Shown: piece by piece, positions 22,026-34,284 of the stretch
Position numbering within the stretch: the first letter of the stretch is position 1
How the letters are laid out: every line of letters begins with the position of its first letter
Source: Chelonoidis abingdonii
Taxonomy: Eukaryota > Chordata > Testudines > Testudinidae
Length of the DNA stretch: 64,000 bases
Direction of reading: 5' to 3'
NCBI RefSeq assembly: GCF_003597395.2
Contig: NC_133769.1
Span: forward strand, 47,693,635-47,757,634
Notes under the pieces: model-generated
Told to the model about the DNA's origin: nothing
Seen by the model: the letters and a program-made list of their open reading frames with translations, nothing else
Database searches by the model: none
Made by a program: the position numbers and the translations under genes

Positions 22026-24728
22026 TAATAATGCAGTGTGATTGCCTCTTTGTGCCTAACCAGTTCAGATGGTGGATGAAAGAGCCATGACCTCGCCTTC
22101 TCCTCACCTTTTCTCATTGCCCTTGGGATCATTGGCATCCCCTGGTGTAGTAGGAAGGAGCAATCAATCCATGTGCTCTATTTAGGATAGGGAACACAAT
22201 TGTATCTGCTCTTTTCTTGGAACCCACTTAGCACTCCCCATGTCCTTCAGCTCATCCATGCAAGCACAAGAAACAATATAACTTATAATGTTTCCAAATA
22301 ATTTCCTGCACTATTTTCTCTCCTCGGTTTTCAAAAGCATTTTGATTTTGCTAAAATGCATTTTGAAGGTGTCTGACTGCTGAATAATCCTGGTCACATG
22401 TTTGTGGGGCCTATGAAATGGTCCATTACAACAGTTCTGCATGATGGTTGCCTTAGAAAATGCACATAAGCAAAACAATCACAAAAATGCAGTGACTACT
22501 AACTTAAAATAAATCAGAGGCTGTAGAACTGTTGTATAAGATTCTTGGGAATATATCTTAAGAGAGTGTTAGAGAATTGTGTTTGGTGGCACAGATACCA
22601 GAGTGTCATCTTGATGATGATTCACATAGATCATATGTACATATATCATAGAAATTAACCTGAAGGAGATTTCATTGAATTTAAACAATGAACGCTAACC
22701 TTTTGTCATGCCGTAATGATGACTTCTGTCCTAAAGATCCTGAATGTGTTACCATAGTAGCCTACTGCTCGATGCTCTTAATATAGTGGAAATAAGGAGC
22801 GTGAGTAGATCTTGTAAAATAGAGAATATGTTATACCTGAATATCAGCATAATTGTATTATTAATATAAAATGTTTTTAGAATACTGAACCATTTTCAGA
22901 CTTCTAATTTAAGATGTACACTGAACCCAGTACAATTCCTTTTCTGCAAATAGCATTCTTGCTCAAGACTAGAACAGTACAAAACATTCACAGATCAATT
23001 TGAAAACAAAATGCAAGGTTTCTGCTTTTTATTTGTTTTAATGATCTGAGATGCTCAGGTTTCTTATTCTAGAAAATGCCAATTTGAAGGTTCATTTTCA
23101 TTCATAATTGATGGGTTTTGAGTGAGAAATAAACCCTACTTTGGAAATTTCAATATTTTCTTATAGCAAGACATTTTTGCATTAAAACATGCATAATACC
23201 AAATTGTTATATGATCTGATATGTTATTACCACCAGCTCATGAACATTTCAATAAAACACATTCTTGAGATCATATAATGGCTCACAGTATGATTACAAA
23301 TAATTTTGTCACAAATTTCCTGAAAAAAATTAATGTTTTTTCCCCACCTATAGTTCTCTCTGTGTGCCTAGATTTTAATACTTTGCTCATCACTATAGTA
23401 TGTCATAAACCTATTTCTAATATCAAAATGAGTGAGATTACTGCTACCCAAAATATGGGTTTTAGGGTCATAGAGTTGTGTTGTCTAAGTGTAAGGGTTA
23501 ATATTTAATTTTACTGCTTACTGAATCACCTACTGTATGATGCCATATTTCTTTTTCTGTACTGTATTATCATTCATGGACATATAGCTCTGGAAGGAGA
23601 TCACGTACTATCAGAAATACAATTTCAGCAATCAAGTCATTGATTTGCTTTGCTTTGAAACATGTTTCCAGGAATTCCCACCTTTCAGACAGAGTGTTTC
23701 TGGGAATTAAATTACAAAGCATTTAGTCAAACAGGTATATGTGACAAGGGGTGGAGTAAGTACCCAAGAGCAATGGATATTTTTTTCCATGATTATATTC
23801 AATGTTCTAGTGTGGAGAAGATGTAGTAACTCTGTTTGCAAATAAGCACAACTGGCACATCTTCAAGCTCACTTCTAAACAATATATAAACCAGACTATT
23901 AATCTATTGTGAGTTATACATCAAGAACAAAAAATACAGCACTTAGAACGGATGTATTTTAAATGAAGATATCAGAGTCTCAAGAGTCTATGACCAGAGA
24001 CCGGAAGAATGCACATATTGTCTGTTTCCATTCATTAATATGTCTGACCGTTTGCACAGGGATGTTTTTCTTTGACTATTACTGAGAGTGAATCATATGT
24101 GGCATCCAGACTCTCAGAAACCATGGAGTTTAGCAGCTGGCAACACTGAATGTATCCACTTAATATTTTGGATGGTGAAGGAAAACATTAAGATTCATTT
24201 TCCTGTGGTCAGGTTTACTTCTTATCCTTTCTGTATTCACTTCGGTCTTGTTTTTTCCTTAATATTTTCCCTTCCAAATGTCTAACAAATGTATTTCATT
24301 CTGCTGCTCTTGTATGTAATTATTTCTAACATTGGTATTTTGCATAAAAATCATCTTATATTTTTTCTTTGCATTGTATTCTGCTTTTTAAAATCACAAT
24401 TCTTTCTTGGTTGCTATGTGATCATACTGTGCTATTCCTAATTTATGTCTCTTGCATTACTTCTGTATTCTTTTAAATTTAATACCCTGCCACTGTGCTT
24501 CTGAAACACTTTATCCTGAAATAACATTACAAAAATTCTAGAGAGAACATCTTTCATTCTCTTGGAGATGCTGTTTAGTACTTTACCTTAAAACATGCAT
24601 TAGTTTCTTAATATAGCACGTATAGTTAGCAGCTTAGCTCATCACTATAGTATGCTGCAAAAAGCTGCATTAATACAACATTATGGTTTTGAAATATAAA
24701 AAGATAAGCTCCCTCACAGTAAAATAAT
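22026..24728. other. AT-rich DNA, nothing recognised
   Basis: 2.7 kb without a recognisable gene or repeat. ORFs at 23278-23508 and 24088-24285 have no known motif or splice context. Confidence 0.5.
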
Positions 24729-25091
24729 AGAATCATAGAACAATAGGAATGTAGGGCCTGCAAGAGAGGTCATCAAGTCTAGCCACTTGCACTCAGGGAG
24801 GACCAAGTAAACCTAGACCATCCCTGACAGGTGTTTGTCTAGCCTGTTCTTAAAAACCTCTAATGGTGGGGATTTCACAACCTTCCTTGGAGGCCAATTC
24901 CAGAACTTAACTACCCTTATAGTTAGAAAGTGTTTCCTAATATCTAACCTTAACCTCCTGTGCTTTAGAATATGACAATTATTTCTTGTCCTACCTTCAA
25001 TGGAGATGTAGAACAATTAATAGTCCTCTTTATAACAGCCTTTAATATATTTGAAGACTGATATCAGGTCCCCACTCAGTCTTCTTTTCTA
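24729..25091 (-). mobile_element. CR1 LINE, 3' part, interrupted by a Gypsy element
   Basis: The 3' end starts at 24729 (AGAATCATAGAACAATAGGA). The CR1 stops at CTTCTTTTCT and resumes at 28486 with CAAGACTCAACATG, exactly the next bases of the CR1 order as seen at 63480-63500. The two parts were one copy before the insertion at 25092-28484. Confidence 0.88.
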
Positions 25092-25619
25092 TGTGTCGGC
25101 ATCCCCTTTTAGAGGGACCTCTAAACTTAATTGGAAGTGTTCCAATTGGGAAGACCATGAGTGCTGCTTACAGCCTTGTAGACTGTAATGACATGCTAAA
25201 CTATATTATACTATTAAGACACTAGCTGTTCTGTGTATAACATATTTTATTTTAATGAACCTTTGCCAGACCTACCAGAGGATTAACAGATTTTATGATG
25301 AACACTTTGTAGCCAATCCATTTGTAATATGGGAACATGACATGGTTTTGATAGTGGGATTAGTGTCAGAGGGGAACAGAAACAGAAGGAAAACAACAAC
25401 AAAGGTTACAAACAAAAGGAACAAGGAAACAAAAGTTGCAGGATCTCATCAACATGCCACTCTTCAATGCCCTAGGGAACTTGAGTTTTGACAAAGTTTC
25501 AACATGGACAGACTAGAAAAAGTATTTTTGCAAGATTTTTAATTACAAGCAAGCTCCAAAAAAAAAAAAAACCTGGGGCTATACAGAGAACTTTAATTTA
25601 ATATATTATGGGGAAGCAC

Positions 25620-26325
25620 GCAGGATATATCTTTACATCCTTTGACTTTACTGAAGCCAGCCACAAAGATGAGTATGAAAGGGTTCTAACTATATTTAAT
25701 GCATACTTTTTACCTCAGAGGAATGTGGTTATGAAAGACATGTTTACTTCAGAGAATTCAAGAACCAGGGGAAAATGTTGAATGTTATGCAAGAGCTCTG
25801 CATGCATTGGCTGAAAACTGTGATTTTTAGGATTACAAAACATGAAAATATCAGAGACAGGCTGGTTATTAGGTTAAAATATATGAATTTTTCACAGAAG
25901 CTACAACTGAAAACATGCTTAACCCTAGACTCAGCTAAAAAAACAAGACTCTAGCTTGGAAGCAGTAAATATACTCAGCATGACTGTTAACAGTCATTAT
26001 CATAAGACACCTGAGGCTAAGAAGGACAAATTCCAGCTTACATGTCCAAGGTGTGGAAAAAGCCATATCTCAAAAGAAGATGCTTGTCCAGCCAGAGGAA
26101 AAATAGGTATAATAAATGCACAAAATATGGCCATTGAACAGCAGTTTGCTACCCCAAAAGAATCAGGGAGTTGCCTTATATTACAGACAATCAAAAGCAT
26201 TGTTTCTGGGATCTATCACTTGTCATGACACAGAACCTGCCTGGAGACTGAAATTGAATATTCATGGCAAGGCTTTTGATTTTAAAATTGACTCAGGAGC
26301 TATGTCACTGTGGTCTCAGAAGTGA
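25620..26325 (+). pseudogene. Gypsy gag-protease remnant
   Basis: Broken frames carry a gag tail, then a CCHC-like knuckle in the ORF at 25956-26228 (Cys30-X2-Cys33-X3-His37-X6-Cys44). A second knuckle follows in another frame (around 26118-26155, with an in-frame stop). Next is a retropepsin-like IDSGA in the ORF at 26116-26325. This is the order of gag nucleocapsid followed by protease. Many stops and shifts show the copy is dead. Confidence 0.75.
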
Positions 26326-26439
26326 CTTAAACTTACTTTCAACCCTGAATACACCTGACACAGCTTTGACTAGCCTTGGAGGCATTCTGAACTGCATGGA
26401 CAAGTTCACCACATAAACAAAAGCTATGCATTCAGAGTG

Positions 26440-27270
26440 CATCTGATCAAAGGATCGAAGACCAACAACCTTCTCAGTTACAGCGTGGCAGCCATGATGG
26501 GCCTAGTGAGAAAGATGGAAGAACTTGATGGAGGATTTGATGATACTGGGCTTTTGAGACATGATCCAGTACAAATCAGTTAAAAGACAATACTGAACCA
26601 CACATTGTATAAACACCTCTCCCACACAGACCTTGGAAGAGACTAGCTGCTGATTTATGTGAATTCAGAGGACATGGTCATAGGTATGTAGAAATCATAC
26701 ACTTGAAAGACATAACATGTTGCAGTGTTACTGAGGAAACTGAAGTGCACTTTTGATCATTTCAGTATTCCAGAACAACTTGTGATGGGCAATGTACCAC
26801 AATTCACTGTAGCAGAATTTAAGTCATTCCAAACAAAATATGATTTTAATCATGTTATTAGCAGCCCACATTAACCAGAAGTGAGTGGAGAGGCAGAGAG
26901 ATCTGTACAGATGGCCAAGAAAACCCTATAGCAGGAAGATCCATTCTTTACTCTTCTGAGTTACAAATCATCACCAACGCAGCTACTGGATATAGTTCAG
27001 CACAACTACTGATGAGGAGATACTCAGAACTACTGCTCCAATTTTGAAAAAAAATCTATCTCCAAAACAGCCAGATATAAAGTGGATAAATATTGGATAA
27101 AAAGGCGTAAACAGCTTATGAACACTTTAACAACAGACATCACTCAGAGAACTGCCAGGTCTAGAACCTGGTGACCACGTTTATGTCAAATTGGATGGAG
27201 AAAAAGGATAGCCAACTGCAGTTGTCATAAAGAAAAAAATTCAGTGCCCACATCATATGTGATTGAGACC
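26440..27270 (+). pseudogene. Gypsy integrase remnant
   Basis: Across broken frames the integrase core order is visible: a LAADLCEF-like first catalytic region (about 26646-26670), FSIPEQLV...GN (about 26758-26792, where the second catalytic Asp is not seen), a SSPH..PEVSGEAERSVQ-like segment with the catalytic Glu (about 26860-26912), and a C-terminal GDHVYVKLDGEK near 27170-27207. Protease is followed almost at once by integrase, so RT/RNase H has been deleted. No open frame exceeds about 60 codons. Confidence 0.75.
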
Positions 27271-28484
27271 AACAAAGGAGAGTTCAGTAGAAACTGTTGA
27301 CATCTACAGTTTGTTCCTCAGAAAGAACAATCAACAGAGCAAACTCCACAGATGGTGGCTATAGAACAAGAAGAAGACACAAACATTCCAAGCCAAGCAA
27401 AGACAGTGGTGCAACTAATGGACAGCCAGATGGCCAAGTTCTTATGAATTTAAGTTATGTAATTAGAAAACCAATATGATTCAGAGACACTTAACAGACT
27501 GATACATACTGAACTTCAAAGACAGTGTGATGAGAAAGCCAGGAGCTGCTGTTGAGATCCTCCTGGAGCTTTAGTCAATCAGGGAGCTGAGGCAGCTGTT
27601 GCTGGGTTTCATCAGAGTCAGATCAAAGACTCTGCTGCGACCAGAACTGACTGACGTTGGCATGCAGTGAAGGCAGTACGAGAAACCATCACCTTTTTGT
27701 TTGGGAAAATGCTTTGAAGGGAAGGGGGATAGTGAAGAGACTTGATGTGGTTTCCTTGAGTCAAAAGAGAAAAAACGGTCTCATTGTTTAACCAGAATCC
27801 AGGGTTACTGACCTGTGGTTATAACAACTCTCATCTTCAGAGGGGTTGTGCAGCTTGGATTGATCTCAAGTTAGACTCACTCTGCCCCTTGTTGACTTGG
27901 CTGGACAGCTTTACAGGACCAGCAGAGTGCTGGCCCCAGCTTCAAGTTCTTCAGGTGCCCCAACACAAGTTTCTAGAACTCTGAAATGAAGAGGAATGTG
28001 TGCTCAGGGGTGGGGGACATGGTGCCAGTGTACATATAAAGTGCACTTATTAATTTGATTTATTGAAGTGCCCCCTACTGATTTAAAGTGGTTGTGACAT
28101 TTTAATTAATCTCAGTCTGTTATATTTTTATGTGTTAAGTAAAGATGGGTTAACTCTAATCTGAGTATGTTGTTTGTACAGAGGTTACACTCTGGAGTTA
28201 AACTCATTGCATAGATTAACTCAGGTTTATTCCTGGCATCTCCCCAGGCACGCTAGTGTGTGTGTACAGGGCCCAGCCAGGTGGAGGCACCACCAAGATT
28301 AATTTCCTTGTAAGTAAACTGGCTATAGCAGAGGGGTGGATAGAGGATTCCCGCCTATCCAACATCACCACTGGGATACTCAGGATCTCCTTTACTGTTG
28401 ACAACATCAGGCATCCTGGCATACAGGTGAGTGTTGCCTGCTACCGAGTTACCCAGGAAGGGAAGGTGGGGGGGGGGTGCGTAC

Positions 28485-28858
28485 ATCAAGACTCAACATG
28501 CTCATTTTTGTTAACCTTTCTTCATAGGTCAGGTTTTCTAAACCTTTTATCATTATTGTTGCTCTTTCCAATTTGTCCACATCTGTCTTGAAGTGTGCTG
28601 CCCAGAAATTGATACAGTGCTGCACCTGAGGCCTAAGCAAGACTGAGTAGATCAGGACAGTTATCATCCATACCTTACGTACAATTCTCCCATTAATACA
28701 CCTTAGAATGATATTAGTCTTTTTTTGCAACTGCATCACACGGTTGACTCTTACCCAATTTGAGATCCACTATAATCCACAGATCCTTTGCAGCAGTACT
28801 ACTGCCTAACCAGTTATTACCCATTTTGTAGCTGTGCATTTGATTTGTTTTTCTTCTT
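28485..28858 (-). mobile_element. CR1 LINE, continuation beyond the Gypsy insertion
   Basis: Continues the copy at 24729-25091: AGGTCAGGTTTTCTAAACC, CAATTTGTCCACATCTGTC, then TTGCAACTGCATCACACGG. It ends near 28858 by truncation. Confidence 0.88.
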
Positions 28859-29095
28859 TTAGGTTTGGCATGATTTGTTATTGAGAGATTAATTCATTCA
28901 TTCACTTTGCACATATATAATATTTGTGATTTAACAGTCTAATAAACAATTCTGTGCACTTTTATAGCCACTTCTGGGGAGGATCTCGAAGCCTTTTATG
29001 CCACAACCATGAATGAGTTAGAAGCAAAGCCTGTTGCCACTGAAGACAATGGAAGTTTTGACATTGACTTCAGTAGGAGCAGATTTGGGCCCATA
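28859..29095. other. AT-rich spacer
   Basis: No gene. GACTTCAGTAGGAGCAGATT at 29065 belongs to dispersed sauropsid repeat debris. Confidence 0.5.
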
Positions 29096-29240
29096 AGCCT
29101 CACAACATGTCTGTGAAGCAGGATGTATTATTATCTTCATTGTAAACACTAGGGCTAGGGCACAATGAAGTTATATGAATGTGACTTGCCCAAAGTAACA
29201 AAGGAAATTTGTGGCAGAACCAGAAATAAAGCAGAAAAAG
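29096..29240 (-). repeat. Probable MIR remnant
   Basis: AGCCTCACAACATGTCTGTG, ATTATTATCTTCATTGTAAA, GTGACTTGCCCAAAGTAAC, then TTTGTGGCAGAACCAGAA follow the reverse-complement order of the MIR core and head at high divergence. Confidence 0.6.
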
Positions 29241-30808
29241 CTATATTCACTAACTGAAAGCTAAGGTTTTGCAGTATATTATGCAATGCAGCAAATACTG
29301 AAAAGAGGTATTAACATTGTGGGATCCTCAGTTATTTAATGCCTGTGGTTTTTGCTCCTAGATCTCATATTTAAGCAGACTTTTTGAAGGATTTAGCTGT
29401 GTGCATTTCAAATACAAAGTCAGCTGCCTCACACCATCCCAAGATTAGCAGCCTCCCTCATTAGGCTAGACAAGGAGAATGTGCATGTCTCTGGGATTGC
29501 TTAGTAAACCCCCAAAAAGGCAGGTCTTCATTTGGCTGTGTTAGAATGTTGGTAGATACCACTGAGTACACTTTGGAGGTGGTTGGTCAAAGGATTTTAT
29601 CTTCTGAATTGTTTTTTTTCCCCAAAATGATGGGCCTCATGCTGATCTACATGAGATATTCCTGCAGGAGGGACTGCATGGCTCCCGTGAATGCCACCAG
29701 TAGTTCTGCTTCCCAAAACAAGGACTCCCACTTACCTTCCAATGCACATGGATCTTGGTAGGATATAGTGCAGGCAAAGGGAAATGTGTTTACACTGACT
29801 CTACCCTTTCCTTTCACATTGCTACTCTGACACACCACTGTCCAGACCCGGCTGACATCACAAGGCCAACTGTGCTGCCAGGGGTCCCAGTCTGCAACTG
29901 ACCTCTGTGATCGTTTAGATGAGGTATATGTCACAGAAGGGAATCCAAGGCAGCTACTGCTTCTACTGATTTACTCTGCAGGAGGTTGGGAAGACAGAAT
30001 CCTGCAGAGAATGACCACACCCATACCCTCACTCTTGTCCTCTCTGTATCTCCACCCCACACTGATGCCATCAAGCCTCTGGGAGGAAGTTTAGACATTA
30101 TTAAAAAGAAAGAAGGATGCCACAGAGCCAGTTGTGTCATCTTTTGCACTCCCTTGGCCAAATCCATGATTGTTGGCTTCCCTGTGCACACAGAAGGAAG
30201 TGGTGAGTGTTGGTGGGGGAGCGTAGGACTCTTAGCTGTGCCTCATTGAGGACTAGCCACATTTCTTGTAATTTTTGAGTTATCACTGAGGAAAAATATT
30301 TTTTTCTTTTCTATTTCCCCCTACAGTCCCATAACTAGAAGACAGCTGCGGGGATTTTCCAAAAGTTACCTTTGAACTGCAAGCAAATATGGAAAATGTG
30401 AGCCCAGTAACTGAATATTTAAGAAAGTTATGGCTATGTGAAAACAGAGGTTTAGACAGAAATTTAGAAAATAACTTTAGTATACACAAAAGCTATAACA
30501 ATCACAGGCCATTTGGCATGACTTGCTATGTAAAAAGCAACGCTATAATAAGAGTTGATGGCCAGCAATTGAGCAAAGTTTTCAATTATACAATATTGTA
30601 TGCTTTTCTATTATCACTCCAATGATTATTTTCTGATGTTTGTGCATGCATGAGTGCAATAGTCGGTGATTTGAGTAAATATGGATTTAGATTTGTACAT
30701 AAAATAAATGCATAATTACTTGAAGCCAAACATTTGTTCATTGCTATGGAAATGCAATAATTTAACTGTAATTGTATTGTGTAGACCCTAAAAAGTTTCT
30801 TTTTGAAG
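29241..30808. other. Unassigned DNA
   Basis: GC-richer between 29520 and 30250, AT-rich after. ORFs of 71-96 codons on both strands there overlap one another and show no motif. No LTR or TIR pair was found. Confidence 0.45.
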
Positions 30809-31101
30809 TCAATACACATAACTGTAGTTAGTTCCTTTGGGGATGACGGGTGAGCGTCCCACCACGTCAAGTGGGGCTTGTAAAGATGTAGGTCACTCTC
30901 CTTCCATTGACTTCAGTTAAAGTTTTGGGGGTTCCATGCTTTGGAAAATCAGGCCCTAAATGATTCTGGTTTCAAGTCAAGGGTGAGTTCTAATGTGAAG
31001 TACATGTTGAAGTACACTTCTCAGGACATGTCTACACTGTTATCAGGGGGTGTAGAGATACCTGAGGAAGGTTTAATCTAGCTAGCTCAATTACAAATAA
31101 C
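30809..31101 (+). repeat. Local duplication, copy A
   Basis: Matches 33985-34284 in the same order and orientation: TCAATACACA, GGGGATGACGGGTGAGCGTC, CTTTGGAAAATCAGGCC, GAGTTCTAATGTGAAGTAC, AAGTACACTTCTCAGGACAT, then TACAAATAAC. Copy A runs into the TIR element at 31026. Divergence is substantial, so the duplication is old. Confidence 0.75.
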
Positions 31102-31267
31102 AGCGAAGCTGAGGCAGCACTGACTTCAGTGTGGGCCAAGTAATTACCCAGAGTCCTAGGCAGGCTTGAACAGTCCGCTCTGAAGTGTGTGGTTCCATGG
31201 CTTCACTGCTATTGATACCCAAGCTAGCTAAATTAAATCACAACACCTAATTGCAGTGTAGACATAT
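31026..31267. mobile_element. Short TIR element (TGTCTACACTG ends)
   Basis: ACATGTCTACACTG (31026-31039) mirrors CAGTGTAGACATAT (31254-31267). The interior has no ORF. It shares its ends with the elements at 3457 and 7523. The same left part is present at the same place in duplicate copy B (34208), so insertion predates the duplication. Confidence 0.6.
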
Positions 31268-32689
31268 TGTCAGATTATAATTTGGATTTGAACACTAAAT
31301 TCATCTCCCTCAAGTGACACAGCTCCTGCTTTCTTTATTGTATTCATGTGTGCAACAAAGAAGATTATGGCTCATTTAGAGGGTAAATTATTATACCTGT
31401 TGCATTTTTCTTATTCAATATTATAGTTCTATGCAGTTTATGTTTCTCTTTATGCCACGACTATATACCCTCACTCTTTGGATATTATTTACCTTTACTG
31501 CTCTGCTGTTCACAATCAGGGTTTAGTTTTCTACAATTCCATATAACATGTACTTTCCCCAAGTGGAATCTTTAATAAGGTTCATGGGGAAAAATAGCTA
31601 CTATTTCAAAACAAGTCAGCTTTTAAAATCAGGAATCCCAGAAAAGGAACTCCAAGATCTGGGTTCAGATATTTTATGATGTTACAGAATGCTTTTTTTT
31701 TTTGTGGTACAACTGATCAACATCGTGCCCCTATTCTGGGGACTTAAATAGTGAGTAATAAGTTTTGTGCAGACCCTCTGCCAAAAGATGAATTTCACTC
31801 TTTGTGAAAGTGTGCCTTATAAATAAAATGAATAAACTATAAAGTCTAGTGTGGTAGGGCTAGTAGTGTGTGTTTAAACTCCATCATTCATTAATTAACA
31901 TAAAAAGCACACCACATACAAGTAGGATACAGAATTCTACCTCTGCTATGAGGACTTTCATAGAGTTTTCGTCCATGGATCTTAAAAGCATCTTGCAAAG
32001 TTCTCTGAGCATTTTATTCAAATTGCTTATGTAATCATCATTGTCCCCACAGATAAGAAAAAATTGAGACATAGAGGAACCAAGTGGATAATCTAAGGTC
32101 ACACCCTTAGTAAGAGGAAAAGCCAGTCAGAGTCTTTTTACTCTCACTTATGTGACCTATTCCCTGCACCTTGTCTCCTTAGTGTGTAAATTACCCTTAA
32201 TTCCTGGGAATAATTATAATGATAATAAGTTAGGAAAAAAGAAAAGACACACAATGTAAATACTTGATTTATCTCTACATGCTATTTGAATCCCTTCTCT
32301 GTTGGTACTTATATACAGAAGCAGAAATGAAATTTACTCTTAAAGAGAGAAACTCACCAGCATAATTCAGTATGATTAGCCATTAAGTCTAACAACTTCA
32401 GGGTGCTTTTAGGACAACTCTGTATTAGTCTCAGATTTTGCTGCTCTCTTTATTCAGCTCACTGCAGTTTTTTCTCTTTTCCTTATAATAGCTCTTCTAT
32501 TTAAATGTATTATAAATAAGAGTAAAAGTGTGTGGGTGGGCAATATATGGGCAATTCATTCCTTTGTGTTCCACATCTTACTGCTCTTAGCAGAGTGAGG
32601 CAAGCAATGTTTAATCTGTATATGATTCCCTGTAAATTCTAAGAGACAGGCTGAGCCATGGCTGAGTTGTGGAGTTGAAGGAGGGGCTG
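31268..32689. other. AT-rich DNA; possible MIR remnant at 32020-32120
   Basis: Within it, CATTGTCCCCACAGATAAG, GAGACATAGAGGAACCAAG, then TAAGGTCACACCCTTAGTAA follow the MIR reverse-complement order. Nothing else was recognised. 32685-32689 is the left target copy GGCTG of the next LTR. Confidence 0.5.
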
Positions 32690-33458
32690 TGTCATAAACA
32701 GATGGTTAAGGGTTAATGCCTCTTTTACCTGTAAAGGGTTAAAAAGTTCACCTAGCCTAGCTAACACCTGACCAGAGGAACCAATGGGGGAACAAGATGT
32801 TTCAAAAGGAAGGAGGGAAGTTTTCCTTTGTTTTGAGTTTCAGTTTCAGCCGGAGTGAAAAAGATCAAGGAACCAGCCTCTTATCAGAGTAGTAAGTTTT
32901 AGAAAACAATAAATAGGTTTATGTTTATTTCTTTGTAACCTGTCTTATGCAATTAGAGGTAGAATCAAATTGGGTATTTGGGTATTTTTTTGTGTAACTA
33001 AGTTTTTGCCCAGGGGAACATCCTCTGTGTTTTGAATCTGTTGTCTGTGAGAGTAGCTGGTATGCTAATCTCTCCCAGAGGGTTTTCTTTTACCTTTCTT
33101 TTCTTTAATTAAAAGCCTTTTTTTAAATACCTGATTGATTTTTTCCTTGTTTTTAGATCCAAGGGAGTTGGATCTGGATCCACCAGGAGTTGGTAGGAGA
33201 AAAGAGGGGGGAGGGTTAATTTCTTCTTGTTTTAAGATCCAAGGGATTGGATCTGGACTCACCAGGGAATTGGTGAAGGAGTCTCTCAAGGCTTCCCAGG
33301 GAGGGGAAGGTTTTTGGGGGAAAGGGAGTGATCCAGACACTGAAAATTCTGGATGATGGCAGTGATACCAGATCTAAGCTAGTAATTAAGCTTAGAAGTG
33401 TCCATGCAGGTCCGCACATCTGTACCCTAAAGTTCAGAGTGGGGAAGGAACCTTGACA
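32690..33458 (+). mobile_element. Solo LTR, 769 bp (family TGTCATAAACAGAT)
   Basis: It begins TGTCATAAACAGATGG, ends GAACCTTGACA (TG...CA) and is flanked by a perfect 5-bp direct repeat GGCTG (32685-32689 and 33459-33463). An ATTAAA poly(A)-like signal lies near 33109. The copy at 53479-54288 shares the start, the ACCTGACCAGAGGA.CCAAT block and the TTCAGAGTGGGGAA end. With no internal region it is best read as a solo LTR left by recombination. ORFs on both strands at 33065-33419 are incidental. A 5-bp duplication fits Gypsy or several endogenous retrovirus classes. Confidence 0.88.
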
Positions 33459-33984
33459 GGCTGTGCTGCTGAAGAAACTATGGCTAACTCAGCCAGTATT
33501 CCTCCTTGATCTCCAAGGCAGTGCACTGTGAGCTGGCAGCTTTGCCATCCTTTAAACAGGCCCTGTACGATCATCCTCTCTATGCCAACCCAAATCCACT
33601 AGCTGGCAGGGAGCAGAGCCTCATGCTCACTTGCCCCTTTTTGAGGCTAACATCTCTAGCAGGGCTACTGAAAGCCATGTAAACACCCACACACTGTGTG
33701 TGCTGTGCACAAAGGTGTAGGGTGGAAGTTCCTTGTAACCTCTCCCCCACCATGTGTCTATCTATGCGGGGCTAGGCCTAATTTAGCCCTGTCTTTTGGC
33801 AGTGCGAGTCTTTCCAGGTGCATGGTTTCATCTCCATGGTTTCTCACACATAAGTGTACGGTCATTTAAACCCTTGCCATATAATGGGAAAACACCCCTC
33901 CTCTGCCCCATTAATACTGGGATTGTTCCACTGTTGATTGTGATATGTTGATTGTGCCTTCTCCTTAGTCACACAGTAAAGGTA
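33459..33984. other. Unassigned spacer
   Basis: Right flank of the solo LTR. No gene or named repeat recognised. Confidence 0.5.
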
Positions 33985-34284
33985 TCAATACACACAGCTT
34001 TAGTTGGTTCATGTGGGGATGAGGGGTGAGGGTCCCATGGGGTCTCAGGTCAGTACAGAGGGGCTTGTAAAAATGCAAGTTACTCTTTCTTCCTTTCATT
34101 GACTTTAGTTAGAGTTTGGGGTGTTCCGTGCTTTGGAAAATCAGGCCTTAAATGATTCTGACTTCAAATCAGAGGTGAGTTCTAATGTGAAGTACCTAGA
34201 GAAGTACACTTCTCAGGACATGTCTACACTGTAATTAGGGAGCGTAGAGTTACCGGAGGTAGGCTCTAGCTTGAATACAAATAA
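33985..34284 (+). repeat. Local duplication, copy B
   Basis: Second copy of 30809-31101 (see there), 3.2 kb downstream in direct orientation. The TGTCTACACTG element that follows in copy A is cut off here after ATAAC. The solo LTR at 32690 lies between the copies. Confidence 0.75.

Larger units (their letters stand above)
25092..28484 (+). mobile_element. Ty3/Gypsy LTR retrotransposon, internally deleted, nested in CR1
   Basis: It begins TGTGTCGGCATCC and ends GTGCGTACA. The first 75 bp match the start of the LTR at 39507, and 27530-28484 matches its last 920 bp. So a clipped 5' LTR and a clipped 3' LTR flank broken gag, protease and integrase remnants. RT and RNase H are absent. No clean target duplication survives, but the CR1 reads through the breakpoints. 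Confidence 0.82.
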
